Below, one piece after another: positions 15,745 through 21,386 of a DNA stretch of 21,386 bases. This DNA comes from Euryarchaeota archaeon UBA602 (GTDB lineage Archaea; Thermoplasmatota; Poseidoniia; Poseidoniales; Thalassarchaeaceae). The notes under the pieces were generated by a model, which had not been told where the DNA came from, did no database searches, and saw nothing but the letters and a program-made list of their open reading frames with translations. Positions within the stretch are counted from its first letter, which is position 1, and each line of letters begins with the position of its first letter. Position numbers and translations under genes: made by a program. Location of the stretch: assembly GCA_002498455.1 (NCBI GenBank), contig DAHO01000081.1, forward strand, positions 43,316 through 64,701, written 5' to 3'.

Positions 15745-18700
15745 TCACTCCACCTTGAATTTTGTAACAAATTGCAACTGATTTGCAAGAGACATCTGAG
15801 CCTCATATTCCGAATGAGCACCCTTAGCCAGAATTCGAATTCGACAATCTGAGATGTCAACCTTTCTGAATTTCTGATGCTCTTTGTAAAAATGGACATA
15901 GACGTAATATGTCCCTTTTGGCGCTTTACCACCACCCCAGTAGACATTTTCTACAGGAGTTTTCGACTCACCTTTTTGATTCATCTCGACATCCTGCACA
16001 CCTCCATCAGAGGATTTTGGGTTTCGCGGGTGAATGATTTCTTGAGTTGGAGTTACAACAAGGATGTTGAAATCATTTTTATTTTCCCAAAGCAATGAGA
16101 TTTGCACATCTCCTCCCTTGGCACCACTTTCGCTTAATCTTTCATCGAACAGATCATTTTTCCACTCATCTTGTGGTAAAGGCTGCAAGCCTCCACGCTT
16201 GTAAGCCCCGTTTAGGGCCTTATGCAACCGCATTTGCTTGTCTTTCTCAACCTCTTCTGGATTGAGCTCTTTTTGCAATACCTTTCTTCGAGCAATCCGC
16301 ATTCTTTGTAGTGTATCCGCATGTCGTTTGTCAATATCTTTGAACACAATTGATGATAACTCCGTCAATGATTTTGCATTGGAAATCTTTGTCTTGTAAT
16401 TCTGAATTTTCTCTCTTTCCGCTTGCAATTCGGCCCTTTTCAAACCACTCTCAATTTGCTTTTTCCTCTTCGCTACAGCCTTGTCGATTACATTGACCAC
16501 ATCATCATTGAGATGAGCATATCGGACTGCAGATAGTTCATCCAAAGATCGAGAGTTTTCAATCACACGCATGATCTTTTCATATTCTGCCTTTTGTTTC
16601 GCTAAAGCGCGTTTTCTAGCTTTTTCCTTGAGTAATTCCACCGCTTTCTCGATATTTCTCTTCAACATAATTTGATGAAGAGAGGAAAGATTCACATCAA
16701 TTTCCGGCATCTCACTGGGTTTCTTAGCGGCCTTCATTTGTTCACGAAGTTGTTTGTACAGGCGGGCTTCTTCCTCCATCCTTGTTCTAAGAGTAGATGC
16801 ATCCGGCACATCAATAATCGCAATAACTTCTAATTTATCGCCATAACTTGCTTGACCATTGTACAGGTAATAGTCGGCCCCCATTTTCACCCGCAATGTG
16901 TAATCAGTAGGGTCTGATTTCCGTATCCCTCGATGCCTATTTCTGTGCCAGATGCATGCGTAATATTTGCCCGCAGGTGGTGCTTTTCCAGCAGGCCAGA
17001 CAACATTTTCCATCGCCGCCTTCATTTGCGGCTTTGCATTCATTTCCAAGTCGAGTTTACCACCGCAAGAAGATCGACGCTTTCCTCTATGGACAACATC
17101 TCCAGCAGGGGTTTTGATGATCAAATCTAAGTCATTCATGTTGTCCCAAATTAAACTAAATCGTAGAGCCCCATCAGCAGCCTGTAATGTCTTTACACGC
17201 GTTCGGAATTTCGATTCAGCCTCTATATTGAAATCAACATCAACCGGCTCTTTCTTTACTTTCTTGATCGCCTTCTCAACATACTCGTTAACCTGTTCAT
17301 CTTCCAACAATATCTCCAAAACCTGTGCTTGGATTCTTTCGAGCTCTTCTTGCTGGTCTTCGTTTACACCATCAATCACGACTGCCTCAACTTCCGCAGA
17401 CGTCTTCGCTCCCTCGATTTCCTTTCGAAGTTCCTCAAATCTTGCGGCTTGCTCACGTTCAATCCGCTGTCGCTCCAATTCCTCTAGATAATCCAACCGT
17501 TCAAGACGGATATTTTCCAATTCTTGGCGTTGCTCTGCATTGACATTTTCCAATCCAATATCAAGCAACTCATCGATATCATCGATTCCAGATAGCAACC
17601 CCAAGTAACGATTGTATTGCTCTTCGAATTTCTTCTGCCTCGCAAGCTCAATCAACTCGTTTCTGCACTTCATGCGCAGTTCTAACAACTCTTCGCGCTG
17701 AACCTCATTGACACCTTCAATTTGCATTGCATCCAATTCAAGGACGTATTCACAATCCAGAATTTCAACCCGCAATTCTGCATAAACGAGATTTTCTCGC
17801 GCGATTGTAAACATTTCAACCAATTCTTTCTCCTGGATGGGATTGACCCCATCGATGGTAATGGAATCCAATTCCTTGGAACTCTTAGCAGAGTCAATAA
17901 GCAGACGCAACTCTTCGGTTCGTGCTTCTTCTTTCAGGTGTTTAATCCTCAATTCAAGAACCGACATTCGCTTTTCTCGTCGCTCTTCTAGTTCCGCTTT
18001 CATTTTGGTATTGACTCCAGTAAAGACCATCGCTTTGAGTTCATCTTGATCCTCACAATCTAGAATCAAGTTTGACCATTGTTCAAATTTCTCTACCTCG
18101 CCACGCTGCCTTTCGAATTCCTTTAGGCGAGAATAATAGAAATCATAGTGACTCTGCAACCTTTCTTCCGCTTCTTCACTGAGTCCACTCATGTCCAAGT
18201 TCTCAAGGTAAGCAGTTGTCTGCGCCGCTTGTATCTCTCGATAAAGTTGTTCTTCTCTTCGAAGTATTTCCAGTTCGGATGACAATTCACCAATCTGTTT
18301 GTCAGCTTCTTGCATTTCCTGTAATTCCTTTTCACTCATGGCTTCCATTTCTCGCCTTCGAACTCGTTGAATCTCGTCTTCAAAGGACAACTGATAGAGG
18401 CGGTTGTAGATTTTCAAGAGGATTGCGTGACGATCATCCAGTTCAACCAGTGTCAAGCCATCAACACTTAGAGACAACAACTCCTGTTCAGTTTCCGTGA
18501 TGTGCTTCTCCCCCACGCCTCGAATCATTTCAATCAACGAATTGCATTCGAGAATTTTTTCCACAGATCTTTCCCTTATTGAGTGCCTTTCCATCGCAGC
18601 ACCCTTCAATCTCTCTATTTGATCGATGACTTGCTCTTTTTGGGCCTCATCTTGATTCGTTTCTGATTGGACTTCAGTCTGGAATGGAACCATATCCTGC

Positions 18701-18909
18701 TCATAATCTACTCTTGGGACGATGAATGAAGAGCCCTCTCCCCCCCTCGGTCCGATGACTCCACCATCTACGTCAATATCGTCCATCGCCAGAGCTCTAA
18801 TGATTGACGACCCCGTTCGTTTCTTCGTACCCAGGTGAGTAGAAGCCTGCCAAACAAGAACCGCAGCGACAAGAGAAACCACAATCCAACCAATTGTTTG
18901 CTCCATCAT
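15745..18909 (-). CDS. Membrane-anchored coiled-coil repeat protein with two YfaP/DUF2135-like domains
   Basis: 1054 residues. One N-terminal membrane helix (about 6-24) is followed by Lys-Lys-Arg, so by the positive-inside rule the rest is probably cytoplasmic. Residues 90-555 and 705-900 are highly charged helices containing about ten degenerate units of 45-60 residues. Each unit has a short acidic helix, a (I/V)xGVN-like turn (for example 296-300, 352-356, 398-402, 512-516) and a basic helix. Two beta domains (580-700 and 932-1052) share SL(I/L)W(D/E)N.ND, a Pro after five or six residues, SS..GG, MN, (M/V)ENV(V/Y)W and a Pro-(P)-(A/K)-G-x-Y pattern. This resembles the DUF2135/YfaP beta-sandwich and a third copy upstream. 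Start ATG 18909 overlaps the previous stop as ATGA; ATG 18906 is an alternative. Structural or scaffold role inferred. Confidence 0.85.
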   Translation of the reverse strand: MMEQTIGWIVVSLVAAVLVWQASTHLGTKKRTGSSIIRALAMDDIDVDGGVIGPRGGEGSSFIVPRVDYEQDMVPFQTEVQSETNQDEAQKEQVIDQIERLKGAAMERHSIRERSVEKILECNSLIEMIRGVGEKHITETEQELLSLSVDGLTLVELDDRHAILLKIYNRLYQLSFEDEIQRVRRREMEAMSEKELQEMQEADKQIGELSSELEILRREEQLYREIQAAQTTAYLENLDMSGLSEEAEERLQSHYDFYYSRLKEFERQRGEVEKFEQWSNLILDCEDQDELKAMVFTGVNTKMKAELEERREKRMSVLELRIKHLKEEARTEELRLLIDSAKSSKELDSITIDGVNPIQEKELVEMFTIARENLVYAELRVEILDCEYVLELDAMQIEGVNEVQREELLELRMKCRNELIELARQKKFEEQYNRYLGLLSGIDDIDELLDIGLENVNAEQRQELENIRLERLDYLEELERQRIEREQAARFEELRKEIEGAKTSAEVEAVVIDGVNEDQQEELERIQAQVLEILLEDEQVNEYVEKAIKKVKKEPVDVDFNIEAESKFRTRVKTLQAADGALRFSLIWDNMNDLDLIIKTPAGDVVHRGKRRSSCGGKLDLEMNAKPQMKAAMENVVWPAGKAPPAGKYYACIWHRNRHRGIRKSDPTDYTLRVKMGADYYLYNGQASYGDKLEVIAIIDVPDASTLRTRMEEEARLYKQLREQMKAAKKPSEMPEIDVNLSSLHQIMLKRNIEKAVELLKEKARKRALAKQKAEYEKIMRVIENSRSLDELSAVRYAHLNDDVVNVIDKAVAKRKKQIESGLKRAELQAEREKIQNYKTKISNAKSLTELSSIVFKDIDKRHADTLQRMRIARRKVLQKELNPEEVEKDKQMRLHKALNGAYKRGGLQPLPQDEWKNDLFDERLSESGAKGGDVQISLLWENKNDFNILVVTPTQEIIHPRNPKSSDGGVQDVEMNQKGESKTPVENVYWGGGKAPKGTYYVYVHFYKEHQKFRKVDISDCRIRILAKGAHSEYEAQMSLANQLQFVTKFKVE

Positions 18910-19352
18910 TCACCCTCCTGCGGGTCCACAGTTTCTTCTCGCTCAACCTTACGTTTGGTTGAACTTTGAACATGAACTGATCGACCCTGCTTGATATATC
19001 TGGCAACCAGAGCATCAAGCAGCCTTCTGTGTACATCCTCTGAAATGCCCAACTTTCGACGCTCATCCCACAACAATATCTGTTCAGTTCTTGAGAGAAT
19101 TCCATCATCCAGATAGACCTCAATTAGTCGACGATATGCATCTCGATCCGATATGGCATAGACCAACTGAGAACCATCAACCGAATCCGCACGATACTGA
19201 ATTTGATTTCCTAAACTCACAGCTTCGGCATGAGTCATCTCCCGACTGTCATACCTAGACTGGATTTCATTTGCAATCGCCTGTAAACCGAGGATCGTCA
19301 TTTCACGATTGATACGACGTTGATATTTTCGACCAACCCTCGTCATTCGCAT
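18906..19352 (-). CDS. Small helical protein, TerB-like candidate
   Basis: 148 residues from ATG 19352, preferred because GAGGTG lies eight bases upstream; ATG 19358 overlaps the previous stop as ATGA but sits only two bases from that site. No signal or membrane helix. The N-terminal 35 residues are basic and helical. The segment LDDGILSRTEQILLWDERRK (81-100) followed by LGIS (101-104) has the pattern of TerB-like and related small alpha-helical domains (an acidic DG turn, a helix, then L-G-I-S and another helix). The C-terminus (after 125) is charged and probably disordered. It is coupled to the genes on both sides. I do not recognise a specific family, and the TerB resemblance is by eye only. 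It is probably cytoplasmic, like the coiled-coil partner encoded next. Confidence 0.65.
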   Translation of the reverse strand: MRMTRVGRKYQRRINREMTILGLQAIANEIQSRYDSREMTHAEAVSLGNQIQYRADSVDGSQLVYAISDRDAYRRLIEVYLDDGILSRTEQILLWDERRKLGISEDVHRRLLDALVARYIKQGRSVHVQSSTKRKVEREETVDPQEGE

Positions 19353-19354
19353 GT

Positions 19355-20188
19355 TCATGCCACCTCAAAAACACACACCAATCGAGGGGGCTCATCATTC
19401 GTGATTTCTCCACGATATTCATTGGACTCATCCCCGTTCTTAACCAACACCCTGTATTCGGTGGAATCTACTTCGGCGTGTTGTTCAAAATGCTCAACAA
19501 AGACCTTGAATTCTCCCTTTGGCACGGATTTTTCTGGCCAAAATATGTTTTCAACAGGTTGCTCACTAGTGGGCGCCTCATTCATGTCAACATCCAATTG
19601 GCCACCACATCTTGACACTTTGTTGTCAAAAGAGATGCGCTCTCCGGATGGACAGACTACACTCAGATCCAAGTCGTTTTGATTATCCCAAATGAGGCTA
19701 ACTTGAACTCCACCGGATTGTGCATTTTCTCGATTCAAACGAGCTTGGAAATCATCATCGTTTGTACTTCGTACTTCTTGCCCACTAACTTCATCTAGAG
19801 CCGTAGAAGTCCTAACCGCACCTGTTTTTTGTTGCCACTCTTTCCCTATTTGCGCCAATAAAACTTCGGCATTCTGATCTAATCTTTCAGGCGATACCGG
19901 TTCATCTTGTGCCGCATCAACGCTATCATCTTGCAATTCCACGATCAGTTCTTCGGTGGCAGGACTGGGTTCTGGACTGGGCTCAGGGGGTGGCTGGTTC
20001 ATTCGGTTCAAGTCATCCTCCAATGCAAACCGATTCGGGCGAGGTTCGGCGACTTCTACAGCCGAAGAACGGACGTTCCCCAGCCGACTTGCTTGAGCAG
20101 GGTTTTGTTCTGCCGTGAGAATCCTGTAAACTCCAAATCCAAACAGTGCTGCAATTATGGCGAATAAAGCATATGATTGCACTGCCAT
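19355..20188 (-). CDS. Membrane-anchored protein with a YfaP/DUF2135-like domain
   Basis: 277 residues from ATG 20188, chosen because GGGGTGAG precedes it by four bases; an in-frame ATG at 20218 would overlap the upstream gene and lacks a site. One membrane helix at 5-24 is followed by Arg-rich residues, so the remainder may be cytoplasmic. Residues 50-155 are Pro/Glu/Asp-rich and likely disordered. The C-terminal domain (158-276) has SLIWDNQNDLDL (164-175), CPSGE (179-183), SRCGG (192-196), DMN (201-203), PVENIFW (211-217) and PKGEFKVFV (223-231). This is the same signature as two domains of the 1054-residue protein encoded two genes downstream. DUF2135/YfaP-like domains are beta-sandwiches of uncertain function. 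Two cysteines (179, 194) sit in it; C194 aligns with a Cys of the neighbour's first domain. Partnership with that neighbour is inferred. Confidence 0.8.
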   Translation of the reverse strand: MAVQSYALFAIIAALFGFGVYRILTAEQNPAQASRLGNVRSSAVEVAEPRPNRFALEDDLNRMNQPPPEPSPEPSPATEELIVELQDDSVDAAQDEPVSPERLDQNAEVLLAQIGKEWQQKTGAVRTSTALDEVSGQEVRSTNDDDFQARLNRENAQSGGVQVSLIWDNQNDLDLSVVCPSGERISFDNKVSRCGGQLDVDMNEAPTSEQPVENIFWPEKSVPKGEFKVFVEHFEQHAEVDSTEYRVLVKNGDESNEYRGEITNDEPPRLVCVFEVA

Positions 20189-20198
20189 AATCTCACCC

Positions 20199-21176
20199 CT
20201 ATACAACATCCGCCTCAAGAATAACCAATGCCAGCGGAGTTACGCGATATTCGACACGATTCTCAATGAAGGTCCTCTTTACTAGGCCAAGAGCCTGCAT
20301 TCTTCCAAGAACCCCACTCCGCATATGCGGCATAACTGAAGCACTCCAATCAGCTTTGGTCCCAGGCCCATACCTCCGGTTGATACGTGCAAGCAATGAG
20401 GTCGGCGTATTCGAACCAACATGTATGCCATCCAACACGTGGCGCATGAATTTCCATTCTCGCATCATTTCAGTCCGAATTTGAGACAAGATCAGCACTT
20501 GCTCATCAGCGGACAACGAAGGCCCCCTGTGATCCTCTTCATCAAGAACTGGATTGCTGAGGAGCGAGAAATTGCGCCCTACTTCAGTAAATTGGACGCG
20601 ACCGGTGTCTGAAATACCGATTAATCCGAAATCAATCATTGCCCCTGACGACTGCTCAGCATTCAAACCACTCTTGCGAATGATGTATTGATTCAGGAAG
20701 CGTTTAATCGCAGCATCACTAGAGTTGGGGAAAGAGGCATGCAATCGATCGCCACGAGGACGAGCATAATCCTCGTCAATCATCCGCAAATAATCTCGCA
20801 ACGACCCGACCCGACTCCACATCTCCTCTCGGAATTCTCGAATCGTTGGTCCAACCCCCTCATCGCTGAGCAAAGACCACAATACCCGACAACCAATTTT
20901 CAGAGGCAACAGTCTGTTGATGTGACCCGACAGGGCGCCACTTTCGAATGTCCTGCCGACTGCAGTTAGAGACAATCTTTCGACAGAGAGTTGCTCTAAT
21001 TTCAAATCGTCCAGCGATGGCTCATTGACAACTGCAGCCTGGGCCGAAGACCTATCTCCTGCCCGGCTTTCACTCAGTATTGCTCTGCAATATTCGTCTA
21101 CACTCATCCCGTGTCGTTCAGCATCTTCGATCAATTTAGCCACCAATGTCGCCGGTAACGACAAAGCAGCCTCCAT
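20199..21176 (-). CDS. Ribbon-helix-helix / winged-helix DNA-binding candidate
   Basis: 325 residues from ATG 21176; a GTG at 21185 would add three residues. ATG is preferred because the TATA box is centred about 29 bases upstream, giving a nearly leaderless mRNA. Residues 3-36 look like a ribbon-helix-helix: short strand ALSLP, helix, HGMS turn and second helix VDEYCRAILSES. Residues about 95-205 and 225-320 each end with a winged-helix-like pattern, a GLI or GLV turn, a strand and then (F/V)T.(V/L)(G/A). No membrane helix. It heads the coupled gene set and its stop lies 10 bp before the next start. It could regulate this locus, or act as a structural DNA- or protein-binding component. No named family recognised. 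Confidence 0.72.
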   Translation of the reverse strand: MEAALSLPATLVAKLIEDAERHGMSVDEYCRAILSESRAGDRSSAQAAVVNEPSLDDLKLEQLSVERLSLTAVGRTFESGALSGHINRLLPLKIGCRVLWSLLSDEGVGPTIREFREEMWSRVGSLRDYLRMIDEDYARPRGDRLHASFPNSSDAAIKRFLNQYIIRKSGLNAEQSSGAMIDFGLIGISDTGRVQFTEVGRNFSLLSNPVLDEEDHRGPSLSADEQVLILSQIRTEMMREWKFMRHVLDGIHVGSNTPTSLLARINRRYGPGTKADWSASVMPHMRSGVLGRMQALGLVKRTFIENRVEYRVTPLALVILEADVV

Positions 21177-21198
21177 AGGAGGCACCCTATTGAGTCGA

Positions 21199-21210
21199 CT
21201 TATATTTATT
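21199..21210 (-). promoter_or_regulatory. TATA box at the head of the operon
   Basis: On the minus strand AATAAATATAAG lies about 29 bases (centre) before ATG 21176. This spacing predicts a transcript starting within a few bases of the ATG, that is, leaderless or nearly so, and no GGAGG-type site precedes the gene. It is the best promoter candidate for the six-gene accessory set. Confidence 0.55.
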
Positions 21211-21329
21211 CGTCTTTATTCGCGATTTTATCAATTAATTACATTTAATTCAGAACTGACGGGACATAGAAATTCCCAGACATAGATCTCGAAGCCAATT
21301 CCCTAAGAAAATGAGCTGTTACGAGTATT

Positions 21330-21374
21330 TTTTACGGCGGAAAGGAACGCCTCGCATACGAATCCGCTGTAAAA
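21330..21374. repeat. Imperfect inverted repeat in the right-end noncoding region
   Basis: The arms TTTTACGGCGGA (21330-21341) and TCCGCTGTAAAA (21363-21374) pair over 12 positions with one G-T mismatch, around a 21-base loop. It lies 120 bases upstream of the operon's TATA box in the 210-bp noncoding right end. It could be an operator or a terminator for a gene beyond the window. The rest of 21211-21386 shows no gene I can support. Confidence 0.45.
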
Positions 21375-21386
21375 TAGCAAATAATT

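Noticed and set aside
16967..17491. 174-residue plus-strand open frame, Ser-rich
   Set aside because: Opposite the coiled-coil repeats; Ser/Phe richness is the expected antisense of Glu/Lys codons.
15745..20188. Reading the YfaP-domain proteins as a vWA/VIT or tellurite-resistance operon
   Set aside because: No MIDAS (DxSxS) motif, VIT domain or MoxR-type AAA ATPase is visible in these genes.

Overview
All protein genes supported in this 21.4 kb window read leftward (minus strand). The core is an archaellum (archaeal flagellum) operon: archaellin, a FlaC/D/E-type protein, FlaF, FlaG, FlaH, FlaI and FlaJ. With archaeal TATA boxes, strong GGAGGTGA-type ribosome binding sites, TTG/GTG starts and large secreted beta-sandwich and RCC1 proteins, the window looks like a planktonic euryarchaeon. 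Marine Group II (Candidatus Poseidoniales) is my best guess; this is inference, since no rRNA or marker gene is present.

Layout in transcription order (right to left). 21386-21177: noncoding, with a TATA promoter and an imperfect inverted repeat. 21176-10105: six tightly spaced or overlapping genes of no established function. They encode a ribbon-helix-helix/winged-helix DNA-binding candidate, a membrane-anchored protein with a YfaP/DUF2135-like domain, a small TerB-like candidate, a 1054-residue membrane-anchored coiled-coil protein with two more YfaP-like domains and about ten degenerate repeats, a roughly 1590-residue secreted multi-Ig membrane protein, and a soluble coiled-coil plus beta-sandwich protein. 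10104-10019: a second promoter and leader. 10018-3458: archaellin followed by the archaellum assembly and motor genes. 3457-3407: a short gap with a perfect hairpin. 3406-2090: a MscS-type mechanosensitive channel with a coiled-coil tail. 2060-1: the 5' part of a secreted protein with a seven-repeat RCC1 propeller, a Ca-binding DxDxDG segment and Cys-rich 34-residue tandem repeats, cut by the left window edge.

How the parts may work together: archaellin is the filament subunit, FlaI/FlaH/FlaJ form the motor and export platform, FlaF/FlaG the stator-like envelope part, and the FlaC/D/E protein the cytoplasmic switch/ring. The six upstream genes lead directly into archaellin on the same strand with coupled starts. 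The most interesting hypothesis is that they encode an undescribed envelope/cytoplasmic scaffold for this archaellum: two inner-membrane-anchored YfaP-domain proteins, one giant external Ig protein whose tail returns to the cytoplasm, and one soluble partner bearing the same kind of beta-sandwich. That link rests on gene order only.
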